From Myotis daubentonii (lineage: Eukaryota; Chordata; Mammalia; Chiroptera; Vespertilionidae): a DNA stretch of 64,000 bases. The first letter of the stretch is position 1; every line of letters begins with the position of its first letter. The notes below the pieces were generated by a model. It had not been told where the DNA came from, ran no database searches, and saw only the letters and a program-made list of their open reading frames with translations. Below, one piece after another: positions 51,587 to 63,914 of the stretch. A program made the translations under genes and the position numbers. Location of the stretch: assembly GCF_963259705.1 (NCBI RefSeq), contig NC_081841.1:117809033-117873032 (forward strand), in the 5' to 3' direction.

Positions 51587-54284
51587 AATATGAAGGTGTA
51601 AGAAGCAGTTGAAACACAAGTAAATAGAATCTAACTACATTTACTGGCGAGTTCAATTAACGAGATTGCAGGTAGAATGCTATGAAATGCCACGAATTCT
51701 GATAATATTAACGACACCGGACATTTTATGTGGCGTTTTCACAAAAATGTCATTTCAAACAGGAAGAATTCCTGTTTATAGAACTAAGAACTTTTGTTCA
51801 AAGCTTAAATGAGGAGAATACGGTTAATGTTTGCAATTGAGGGTGAATTGGCCAAGCGTTTTTTGACTGAAACAGTTTATACTGTGAATGTTCTAGTATA
51901 TACTTCTTAGGAAACTGTAAAAATGTGGTAAAACTCTTAAAATACACAATTATCTTTCAAGGAAATGATTATGAACTTGTGAAAAACTGTTGAAACACGA
52001 GTAAATAGAATCTAAATAAGTTTAATGCCGAATTCAATTACCCAGATTACAGGTATAAAGCTCTGAAGTGTTGAGAATTCTGATAATATTAACAACACCG
52101 GGTATTTTATGTGGCGTTTTCACAAAAATATCATTTCAAACAGGAAGAATTCCTGTTTATAGAACTCAGAACTTGTGTTTAAAGCTTTTAAATGAGGAGA
52201 ATACTGTTAATGTTTACAATTGAGGTTGAATAGGCGTGGCGTTTTTGACTGAAACAGTTTATATCCTGAAGTTTCTAGTATATACTCCTAAGGAAAACGT
52301 CAAATTGTGGTAAAACTCTTAGAATACACAATTGAATTCCCGGGAAGAATACACAATTGAATTCCCGGGAAATGAATATGAACGTGTAAGAAGCAGTTGA
52401 AACACAATAGATTGTAACTACATTTAGAGCTGAGTTCAATTACTGAGATTAGAGGTAGAAAGCTGTGAAATGACGAGAATTCTGATAATATTAACTACTC
52501 CGGCTATTTTAAGTGGTGTTTTCACAAAAATGTCATTTCAAACAGGAAGAATTCCTGTTTATAGAGCTCAGAAGTTGTGTATAAAGCTTTTAAATGAGGA
52601 GTCTACTATTTATGTTTAACATTGAGACTTAATTGGCCTGGAATTTTTTGACTGAAACAGTTTATATCCTGAAGGTTCTAGAATATACTCCTAAGAAAAA
52701 GGTCAAATAGTGGTAAAACTCTTAAAATACACAATTATATTGCCGGGAAATGAATATGACCGTGTAAGAAGCAGTTGAAACACAAGTAAATACAATCTAA
52801 CTACATTTACTGCCGAGTTCAATTACCGAGATTACAGGTAGAAAGCTATGAAATGACGCGAATTCTGATAATATTAACGACACCCTACATTTTATGTGGC
52901 GTTTTCACAAAAATGTCATTTCAAACAGGAAGAATTCCTGTTTACAGAGCTCAGAAGTTCTGTATAAAGCTTTCAAATGAGGAGTGTACTGTTTATGTTT
53001 ACCATTGAGACTTAATTGGCGTGCCGTTTTTTGACAGAAACAGTTTACATCCTGAAGGTTCTAGTATACACTTCTAAGAAATATGTCAAATTGTGGTAAA
53101 ACTCTTAAAATACACAATTATATTGCCGTGAAATGAATATGAACGTGTAAGAAGCAGTAGAAACACAAGTAAATAGAATCTAACTACATTTACTGCCGAG
53201 TTCAATTACTGACATTAGAGGTAGAAAGCTCTGAAATGCCACGAATTCTGATAATATTAACAACACCCGCTATTTTAAGTGGCGTTTCCACAAAAATGTC
53301 ATTTCAAACAGGAAGAATTCCTGTTTATAGAGCTCAGAAGTTGTGTATAAAGCTTTCAAATGAGGAGTGTACTGTTTATGTTTAACATTGAGACTTAATT
53401 GGCCAGGCGTTTTTTGACTGAAACAGTTTATACTGTGAATGTTCCAATATATACTTCTTAGGAAACTGTAAAAATGTGGTAAAACTCTTAAAATACACAA
53501 TTATCTTTCAAGGAAATGATTATGAACTTGTGAAAAACTGTTGAAACACGAGTAAATAGAATCTAAATAAGTTTAATGCCAAATTCAATTACCCAAATTA
53601 CAGGTATAAAGCTCTGAAGTGTCTAGAATTCTGATAATATTAACAACACCGGGTATTTTATGTGGCGTTTTCACAAAAATGTCATTTCAAACAGGAAGAA
53701 TTCCTGTTTATAGAACTCAGAACTTGTGTTTAAAGCTTTTAATTGAGGAGAATACTGTTAATGTTTACAATTGAGGTTGAATAGGCGTGGCGTTTTTTGA
53801 CTGAAACAGTTTATATCCTGAAGGTTCTAGTATATACTCCTAAGGAAAACGTCAAATTGTGGTAAAACTCTTAGAATACACAATTGAATTCCCGGGAAAT
53901 GAATATGAACGTGTAAGAAGCAGTTGAAGCACAAGGAAATAGATTGTAACTACATTTAGTGCTGAGTTCAATTACTGAGATTAGAGGTAGAAAGCTGTGA
54001 AATGACGAGAATTCTGATAATATTAACTACTCCGGCTATTTTAAGTGGCGTTTTCACAAAAATGTCATTTCAAACAGGAAGATTTCCTGTTTATAGAGCT
54101 CAGAAGTTGTGTATAAAGCTTTCAAATGAGGAGTGTACTGTTTATGTTTAATATTGAGACTTAATTGGCGTGGCGTTTTTTGACAGAAACAGTTTAAATC
54201 CTGAACGTTCTAGTATACACGTCTAAGAAATATGTCAAATTGTGGTAAATCTCTTAAAATACACAATTATATTCCCGGGAAATG
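51587..54284 (+). repeat. 7-monomer sub-unit of the 16-mer
   Basis: This 2698-bp block is followed by a second version at 54285-56986 (2702 bp). Further versions lie at 57752-60453 and 60454-63150. The first and third end in monomers with TTAATATTGAG and GTTTAAATCCTGAACG that lead into GAAGGTGTAAG. The second and fourth end in TCTAGAATATACTCC and TTCCAGGGAAATG, leading into the two-monomer spacer. The nested 7 + 7 + 2 design implies that a 7-mer doubled before the 16-mer was amplified. Confidence 0.8.
52321..52370 (+). repeat. 25-bp tandem duplication, site 2
   Basis: Direct repeats start at 52321 and 52346. Each carries a GAATTCCCGGG palindrome core, so two such cores sit 25 bp apart at this junction. 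The host is the type II monomer 51968-52374 (407 bp). Confidence 0.9.
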
Positions 54285-55018
54285 AATATGAAGGTGTAAG
54301 AAGCAGTTGAAACACAAGTAAATAGAATCTAACTACATTTACTGCCGAGTTCAATTACCGAGATTGCAGGTAGAATGCTATGAAATGCCACGAATTCTGA
54401 TAATATTAACGACACCGGACATTTTATGTGGCGTTTTCACAAAAATGTCATTTCAAACAGGAAGAATTCCTGTTTATAGAACTAAGAACTTTTGTTCAAA
54501 GCTTAAATGAGGAGAATACGGTTAATGTTTGCAATTGAGGGTGAATTGGCCAGGCGTTTTTTGACTGAAACAGTTTATACTGTGAATGTTCTAGTATATA
54601 CTTCTTAGGAAACTGTAAAAATGTGGTAAAACTCTTAAAATACACAATTATCTTTCAAGGAAATGATTATGAACTTGTGAAAAACTGTTGAAACACGAGT
54701 AAATAGAATCTAAATAAGTTTAATGCCGAATTCAATTACCCAGATTACAGGTATAAAGCTCTGAAGTGTTGAGCATTCTGATAATATTAACAACACCGGG
54801 TATTTTATGTGGCGTTTTCACAAAAATGTCATTTCAAACAGGAAGAATTCCTGTTTATAGAACTCAGAACTTGTGTTTAAAGCTTTTAAATGAGGAGAAT
54901 ACTGTTAATGTTTACAATTGAGGTTGAATAGGCGTGGCGTTTTTGACTGAAACAGTTTATATCCTGAAGGTTCTAGTATATACTCCAAAGGAAAACGTCA
55001 AATTGTGGTAAAACTCTT

Positions 55019-55068
55019 AGAATACACAATTGAATTCCCGGGAAGAATACACAATTGAATTCCCGGGA
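55019..55068 (+). repeat. 25-bp tandem duplication, site 3
   Basis: Direct repeats start at 55019 and 55044, in the 407-bp type II monomer 54666-55072, member 9 of the first 16-mer. Confidence 0.9.
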
Positions 55069-58000
55069 AATGAATATGAACGTGTAAGAAGCAGTTGAAA
55101 CACAAGTAAATAGATTGTAACTACATTTAGTGCTGAGTTCAATTACTGAGATTAGAGGTAGATAGCTGTGAAATGACGAGAATTCTGATAATATTAACTA
55201 CTCCGGCTATTTTAAGTGGTGTTTTCACAAAAATGTCATTTCAAACAGGAAGAATTCCTGTTTATAGAGCTCAGAAGTTGTGTATAAAGCTTTTAAATGA
55301 GGAGTCTACTATTTATGTTTAACATTGAGACTTAATTGGCCTGGCGTTTTTTGACTGAAACAGTTTATATCCTGAAGGTTCTAGAATATACTCCTAAGAA
55401 AAATGTCAAATAGTGGTAAAACTCTTAAAATACACAATTATATTGCCGGGAAATGAATATGACCGTGTAAGAAGCAGTTGAAACACAAGTAAATACAATC
55501 TAACTACATTTACTGCCGAGTTCAATTACCGAGATTACAGGTAGAAAGCTATGAAATGACGCGAATTCTGATAATATTAACGACACCCTACATTTTATGT
55601 GGCGTTTTCACAAAAATGTCATTTCAAACAGGAAGAATTCCTGTTTACAGAGCTCAGAAGTTCTGTATAAAGCTTTCAAATGAGGAGTGTACTGTTTATG
55701 TTTACCATTGAGACTTAATTGGCGTGCCGTTTTTTGACAGAAACAGTTTACATCCTGAAGGTTCTAGTATACACTTCTAAGAAATATGTCAAATTGTGGT
55801 AAAACTCTTAAAATACACAATTATATTGCCGTGAAATGAATATGAACGTGTAAGAAGCAGTAGAAACACAAGTAAATAGAATCTAACTACATTTACTGCC
55901 GAGTTCAATTACTGACATTAGAGGTAGAAAGCTCTGAAATGACGAGATTCTGATAATATTAACAACTCCCGCTATTTTAAGTGGCGTTTCCACAAAAATG
56001 TCATTTCAAACAGGAAGAATTCCTGTTTATAGAGCTCAGAAGTTGTGTATAAAGCTTTCAAATGAGGAGTGTACTGTTTATGTTTAACATTGAGACTTAA
56101 GTGGCCAGGCGTTTTTTGACTGAAACAGTTTATACTGTGAATGTTCCAATATATACTTCTTAGGAAACTGTAAAAATGTGGTAAAACTCTTAAAATACAC
56201 AATTATCTTTCAAGGAAATGATTATGAACTTGTGAAAAACTGTTGAAACACGAGTAAATAGAATCTAAATAAGTTTAATGCCGAATTCAATTACCCAGAT
56301 TACAGGTATAAAGCTCTGAAGTGTCTAGAATTCTGATAATATTAACAACACCGGGTATTTTATGTGGCGTTTTCACAAAAATGTCATGTCAAACAGGAAG
56401 AATTCCTGTTTATAGAACTCAGAACTTGTGTTTAAAGCTTTTAAATGAGGAGAATACTGTTAATGTTTACAATTGAGGTTGAATAGGCATGGCGTTTTTT
56501 GACTGAAACAGTTTATATCCTGAAGGTTCTAGTATATACTCCTAAGGAAAACGTCAAATTGTGGTAAAACTCTTAGAATACACAATTGAATTCCCGGGAA
56601 ATGAATATGAACGTGTAAGAAGCAGTTGAAGCACAAGGAAATAGATTGTAACTACATTTAGTGCTGAGTTCAATTACTGAGATTAGAGGTAGAAAGCTGT
56701 GAAATGACGAGAATTCTGATAATATTAACTACTCCGGCTATTTTAAGTGGCGTTTTCACAAAAATGTCATTTCAAACAGGAAGAATTCCTGTTTATAGAG
56801 CTCAGAAGTTGTGTATAAAGCTTTTAAATGAGGAGTCTACTATTTATGTTTAACATTGAGACTTAATTGGCCTGGCGTTTTTTGACTGAAACAGTTTATA
56901 TCCTGAAGGTTCTAGAATATACTCCTAAGAAAAATGTCAAATAGTGGTAAAACTCTTAAAATACACAATTATATTCCAGGGAAATGAATATGAACTTGTA
57001 ACAAACAGTTGAAACACGAGTAAATAGAGTCTAACTCCATTTAATGCCGAGTTCATTTACCTAGACTACAGGTAGAAAGCTCTGAAATGACGCGAATTCT
57101 GATAATATTAACAACTCCGGCTATTTTAAGTGGCGTTTTCACAAAAATGTCATTTCAAACAGCAAGGATTCCTGTTTATAGAGCTCAGAAGTTGTGTATA
57201 AAGCTTTTAAATGAGGAGTCTACTGTTTATGTTTAACATTGAGACTTATTGGCCAAGCGTTTTTTGACTGAAACATTTTATACTGTGAATGTTCCAGTAT
57301 ATACTTCTTAGGAAACTGTAAAAATGTGGTAAAACTCTTAAAATACACAATTATCTTTCAAGGAAATGATTATGAACTTGTGAAAAACTGTTGAAACACG
57401 AGAAAATAGAATCTAACTAAATTTAATGCCCAATTCAATTACCGAGATTACAGGTAGAAAGCTCTGAAATGACGCGAATTCTGATAATATTAACAACTCC
57501 GGCTATTTTAAGTGGCGTTTTCACAAAAATGTCATTTCAAACAGGAAGATTTCCTGTTTATAGAGCTCAGAAGTTGTGTATAAATCTTTCAAATGAGGAG
57601 TGTACTGTTTATGTTTAATATTGAGACTTAATTGGCGTGGCGTTTTTTGACAGAAACAGTTTACATCCTGAACGTTCTAGTATACACGTCTAAGAAATAT
57701 GTCAAATTGTGGTAAAACTCTTAAAATACACAATTATATTCCCGGGAAATGAATATGAAGGTGTAAGAAGCAGTTGAAACACAAGTAAATAGAATCTAAC
57801 TACATTTACTGCCGAGTTCAATTACCGAGATTGCAGGTAGAATGCTATGAAATGCCACGAATTCTGATAATATTAACGACACCGGACATTTTATGTGGCG
57901 TTTTCACAAAAATGTCATTTCAAACAGGAAGAATTCCTGTTTATAGAACTAAGAACTTTTGTTCAAAGCTTAAATGAGGAGAATACGGTTAATGTTTGCA

Positions 58001-58485
58001 ATTGAGGGTGAATTGGCCAGGCGTTTTTTGACTGAAACAGTTTATACTGTGAATGTTCTAGTATATACTTCTTAGGAAACTGTAAAAATGTGGTAAAACT
58101 CTTAAAATACACAATTATCTTTCAAGGAAATGATTATGAACTTGTGAAAAACTGTTGAAACACGAGTAAATAGAATCTAAATAAGTTTAATGCCGAATTC
58201 AATTACCCAGATTACAGGTATAAAGCTCTGAAGTGTTGAGAATTCTGATAATATTAACAACACCGGGTATTTTATGTGGCGTTTTCACAAAAATGTCATT
58301 TCAAACAGGAAGAATTCCTGTTTATAGAACTCAGAACTTGTGTTTAAAGCTTTTAAATGAGGAGAATACTGTTAATGTTTACAATTGAGGTTGAATAGGC
58401 GTGGCGTTTTTGACTGAAACAGTTTATATCCTGAAGGTTCTAGTATATACTCCTAAGGAAAACGTCAAATTGTGGTAAAACTCTT

Positions 58486-58535
58486 AGAATACACAATTGA
58501 ATTCCCGGGAAGAATACACAATTGAATTCCCGGGT
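58486..58535 (+). repeat. 25-bp tandem duplication, site 4
   Basis: Direct repeats start at 58486 and 58511, in the 407-bp type II monomer 58133-58539. The second copy is followed by CCCGGGTAATG, a private substitution. Confidence 0.9.
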
Positions 58536-61187
58536 AATGAATATGAACGTGTAAGAAGCAGTTGAAACACAAGTAAATAGATTGTAACTACATTTAGTGC
58601 TGAGTTCAATTACTGAGATTAGAGGTAGAAAGCTGTGAAATGACGAGAATTCTGATAATATTAACTACTCCGGCTATTTTAAGTGGTGTTTTCACAAAAA
58701 TGTCATTTCAAACAGGAAGAATTCCTGTTTATAGAGCTCAGAAGTTGTGTATAAAGCTTTTAAATGAGGAGTCTACTATTTATGTTTAACATTGAGACTT
58801 AATTGGCCTGGAATTTTTTGACTGAAACAGTTTATATCCTGAAGGTTCTAGAATATACTCCTAAGAAAAAGGTCAAATAGTGGTAAAACTCTTAAAATAC
58901 ACAATTATATTGCCGGGAAATGAATATGACCGTGTAAGAAGCAGTTGAAACACAAGTAAATACAATCTAACTACATTTACTGCCGAGTTCAATTACCGAG
59001 ATTACAGGTAGAAAGCTATGAAATGACGCGAATTCTGATAATATTAACGACACCCTACATTTTATGTGGCGTTTTCACAAAAATGTCATTTCAAACAGGA
59101 AGAATTCCTGTTTACAGAGCTCAGAAGTTCTGTATAAAGCTTTCAAATGAGGAGTGTACTGTTTATGTTTACCATTGAGACTTAATTGGCGTGCCGTTTT
59201 TTGACAGAAACAGTTTACATCCTGAAGGTTCTAGTATACACTTCTAAGAAATATGTCAAATTGTGGTAAAACTCTTAAAATACACAATTATATTGCCGTG
59301 AAATGAATATGAACGTGTAAGAAGCAGTAGAAACACAAGTAAATAGAATCTAACTACATTTACTGCCGAGTTCAATTACTGACATTAGAGGTAGAAAGCT
59401 CTGAAATGACGAGATTCTGATAATATTAACAACTCCCGCTATTTTAAGTGGCGTTTCCACAAAAATGTCATTTCAAACAGGAAGAATTCCTGTTTATAGA
59501 GCTCAGAAGTTGTGTATAAAGCTTTCAAATGAGGAGTGTACTGTTTATGTTTAACATTGAGACTTAATTGGCCAGGCGTTTTTTGACTGAAACAGTTTAT
59601 ACTGTGAATGTTCCAATATATACTTCTTAGGAAACTGTAAAAATGTGGTAAAACTCTTAAAATACACAATTATCTTTCAAGGAAATGATTATGAACTTGT
59701 GAAAAACTGTTGAAACACGAGTAAATAGAATCTAAATAAGTTTAATGCCGAATTCAATTACCCAGATTACAGGTATAAAGCTCTGAAGTGTCTAGAATTC
59801 TGATAATATTAACAACACCGGGTATTTTATGTGGCGTTTTCACAAAAATGTCATTTCAAACAGGAAGAATTCCTGTTTATAGAACTCAGAACTTGTGTTT
59901 AAAGCTTTTAATTGAGGAGAATACTGTTAATGTTTACAATTGAGGTTGAATAGGCGTGGCGTTTTTTGACTGAAACAGTTTATATCCTGAAGGTTCTAGT
60001 ATATACTCCTAAGGAAAACGTCAAATTGTGGTAAAACTCTTAGAATACACAATTGAATTCCCGGGAAATGAATATGAACGTGTAAGAAGCAGTTGAAGCA
60101 CAAGGAAATAGATTGTAACTACATTTAGTGCTGAGTTCAATTACTGAGATTAGAGGTAGAAAGCTGTGAAATGACGAGAATTCTGATAATATTAACTACT
60201 CCGGCTATTTTAAGTGGCGTTTTCACAAAAATGTCATTTCAAACAGGAAGATTTCCTGTTTATAGAGCTCAGAAGTTGTGTATAAAGCTTTCAAATGAGG
60301 AGTGTACTGTTTATGTTTAATATTGAGACTTAATTGGCGTGGCGTTTTTTGACAGAAACAGTTTAAATCCTGAACGTTCTAGTATACACGTCTAAGAAAT
60401 ATGTCAAATTGTGGTAAAACTCTTAAAATACACAATTATATTCCCGGGAAATGAATATGAAGGTGTAAGAAGCAGTTGAAACACAAGTAAATAGAATCTA
60501 AGTACATTTACTGCCGAGTTCAATTACCGAGATTGCAGGTAGAATGCTATGAAATGCCACGAATTCTGATAATATTAACGACACCGGACATTTTATGTGG
60601 CGTTTTCACAAAAATGTCATTTCAAACAGGAAGAATTCCTGTTTATAGAACTAAGAACTTTTGTTCAAAGCTTAAATGAGGAGAATACGGTTAATGTTTG
60701 CAATTGAGGGTGAATTGGCCAGGCGTTTTTTGACTGAAACAGTTTATACTGTGAATGTTCTAGTATATACTTCTTAGGAAACTGTAAAAATGTGGTAAAA
60801 CTCTTAAAATACACAATTATCTTTCAAGGAAATGATTATGAACTTGTGAAAAACTGTTGAAACACGAGTAAATAGAATCTAAATAAGTTTAATGCCGAAT
60901 TCAATTACCCAGATTACAGGTATAAAGCTCTGAAGTGTTGAGAATTCTGATAATATTAACAACACCGGGTATTTCATGTGGCGTTTTCACAAAATTGTCA
61001 TTTCAAACAGGAAGAATTCCTGTTTATAGAACTCAGAACTTGTGTTTAAAGCTTTTAAATGAGGAGAATACTGTTAATGTTTACAATTGAGGTTGAATAG
61101 GCGTGGCGTTTTTGACTGAAACAGTTTATATCCTGAAGGTTCTAGTATATACTCCTAAGGAAAACGTCAAATTGTGGTAAAACTCTT

Positions 61188-61237
61188 AGAATACACAATT
61201 GAATTCCCGGGAAGAATACACAATTGAATTCCCGGGA
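61188..61237 (+). repeat. 25-bp tandem duplication, site 5
   Basis: Direct repeats start at 61188 and 61213, in the 407-bp type II monomer 60835-61241. Site spacings along the array are 1938, 2698, 3467 and 2702 bp, following the 7/9 alternation of the 16-mer. Confidence 0.9.
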
Positions 61238-63914
61238 AATGAATATGAACGTGTAAGAAGCAGTTGAAACACAATAGATTGTAACTACATTTAGAGCTGA
61301 GTTCAATTACTGAGATTAGAGGTAGAAAGCTGTGAAATGACGAGAATTCTGATAATATTAACTACTCCGGCTATTTTAAGTGGTGTTTTCACAAAAATGT
61401 CATTTCAAACAGGAAGAATTCCTGTTTATAGAGCTCAGAAGTTGTGTATAAAGCTTTTAAATGAGGAGTCTACTATTTATGTTTAACATTGAGACTTAAT
61501 TGGCCTGGCGTTTTTTGACTGAAACAGTTTATATCCTGAAGGTTCTAGAATATACTCCTAAGAAAAATGTCAAATAGTGGTAAAACTCTTAAAATACACA
61601 ATTATATTGCCGGGAAATGAATATGACCGTGTAAGAAGCAGTTGAAACACAAGTAAATACAATCTAACTACATTTAATGCCGAGTTCAATTACCGAGATT
61701 ACAGGTAGAAAGCTATGAAATGACGCGAATTCTGATAATATTAACGACACCCTACATTTTATGTGGCGTTTTCACAAAAATGTCATTTCAAACAGGAAGA
61801 ATTCCTGTTTACAGAGCTCAGAAGTTCTGTATAAAGCTTTCAAATGAGGAGTGTACTGTTTATGTTTACCATTGAGACTTAATTGGCGTGCCGTTTTTTG
61901 ACAGAAACAGTTTACATCCTGAAGGTTCTAGTATACACTTCTAAGAAATATGTCAAATTGTGGTAAAACTCTTAAAATACACAATTATATTGCCGTGAAA
62001 TGAATATGAACGTGTAAGAAGCAGTAGAAACACAAGTAAATAGAATCTAACTACATTTACTGCCGAGTTCAATTACTGACATTAGAGGTAGAAAGCTCTG
62101 AAATGACGAGATTCTGATAATATTAACAACTCCCGCTATTTTAAGTGGCGTTTCCACAAAAATGTCATTTCAAACAGGAAGAATTCCTGTTTATAGAGCT
62201 CAGAAGTTGTGTATAGAGCTTTCAAATGAGGAGTGTACTGTTTATGTTTAACATTGAGACTTAAGTGGCCAGGCGTTTTTTGACTGAAACAGTTTATACT
62301 GTGAATGTTCCAATATATACTTCTTAGGAAACTGTAAAAATGTGGTAAAACTCTTAAAATACACAATTATCTTTCAAGGAAATGATTATGAACTTGTGAA
62401 AAACTGTTGAAACACGAGTAAATAGAATCTAAATAAGTTTAATGCCGAATTCAATTACCCAGATTACAGGTATAAAGCTCTGAAGTGTCTAGAATTCTGA
62501 TAATATTAACAACACCGGGTATTTTATGTGGCGTTTTCACAAAAATGTCATGTCAAACAGGAAGAATTCCTGTTTATAGAACTCAGAACTTGTGTTTAAA
62601 GCTTTTAAATGAGGAGAATACTGTTAATGTTTACAATTGAGGATGAATAGGCATGGCGTTTTTTGACTGAAACAGTTTATATCCTGAAGGTTCTAGTATA
62701 TACTCCTAAGGAAAACGTCAAATTGTGGTAAAACTCTTAGAATACACAATTGAATTCCCGGGAAATGAATATGAACGTGTAAGAAGCAGTTGAAGCACAA
62801 GGAAATAGATTGTAACTACATTTAGTGCTGAGTTCAATTACTGAGATTAGAGGTAGAAAGCTGTGAAATGACGAGAATTCTGATAATATTAACTACTCCG
62901 GCTATTTTAAGTGGCGTTTTCACAAAAATGTCATTTCAAACAGGAAGAATTCCTGTTTATAGAGCTCAGAAGTTGTGTATAAAGCTTTTAAATGAGGAGT
63001 CTACTATTTATGTTTAACATTGAGACTTAATTGGCCTGGCGTTTTTTGACTGAAACAGTTTATATCCTGAAGGTTCTAGAATATACTCCTAAGAAAAATG
63101 TCAAATAGTGGTAAAACTCTTAAAATACACAATTATATTCCAGGGAAATGAATATGAACTTGTATCAAACAGTTGAAACACGAGTAAATAGAGTCTAACT
63201 CCATTAAATGCCGAGTTCATTTACCTAGACTACAGGTAGAAAGCTCTGAAATGATGCGAATTCTGATAATATTAACGACACCGGACATTTTATGTGGCAT
63301 TTTCACAAAAATGTCATTTCAAACAGGAAGAATTCCCGTTTACAGAACTCAGAACTTTTGTTCAAAGCTTAAATGAGGAGAATACGGTTAATGTTTACAA
63401 TTGAGGGTGAATTGGCATGGCGTTATTTGTCTGAAACAGTTTATATCCTGAAGGTTCTAGTATACACTTCTAAGGAAAACGTCAAATTGTGGTAAAACTC
63501 TTAGAATCCACAATTATATTCCCAGAAAATGAATATGAACGTGTAAGAAGCAGTTGAAACACAAGTAAATAGACTGTAACTACATTTAGTGCTGAGTTCA
63601 ATTACTGACATTAGAGGTAGAAAGCTCTGAAATGACGAGATTCTGATAATATTAACAACTCCGGCTATTTTAAGTGCCGTTTTCACAAAAATGTCATTTC
63701 AAACAGGAAGATTTTCCTGTTTATAGAGCTCAGAAGTTGTGTATAAAGCTTTCAAATGAGGAGTGTACTGTTTATGTTTAATATTGAGACTTAATTGGCG
63801 TGGCGTTTTTTGACAGAAACAGTTTACATCCTGAACGTTCTAGTATACACGTCTAAGAAATATGTCACATTGTGGTAAAACTCTTAAAATACACAATTAT
63901 ATTCCCGGGAAATG

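Larger units (their letters stand above)
51587..57751 (+). repeat. 16-monomer HOR, copy 1 (6165 bp)
   Basis: Starts are 51587, 51968, 52375, 52753, 53136, 53519, 53902, then 54285, 54666, 55073, 55456, 55839, 56221, 56604, then 56987 and 57369. The first and second sets of seven are versions of one another; GAAGGTGTAAG opens both and GAAGCACAAGG closes both. Two further monomers complete the unit. Type II starts are at members 2, 6, 9, 13 and 16. Confidence 0.88.
57752..63914 (+). repeat. 16-monomer HOR, copy 2 (6163 bp)
   Basis: Starts 57752, 58133, 58540, 58923, 59306, 59688, 60071, 60454, 60835, 61242, 61620, 62003, 62385, 62768 and 63151 pair with copy 1 at offsets of 6163-6170 bp. The last member (63532) is type I and differs from its position partner at 57369, which is type II. 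It instead matches 51205, one unit further back. Confidence 0.88.

Noticed and set aside
53270..53500. Minus-strand 76-codon frame, also at 55972, 59439 and 62136
   Set aside because: The spacing is exactly that of the 7- and 9-monomer blocks, so its conservation is explained by HOR copying rather than by coding selection. The encoded residues show no recognisable family.
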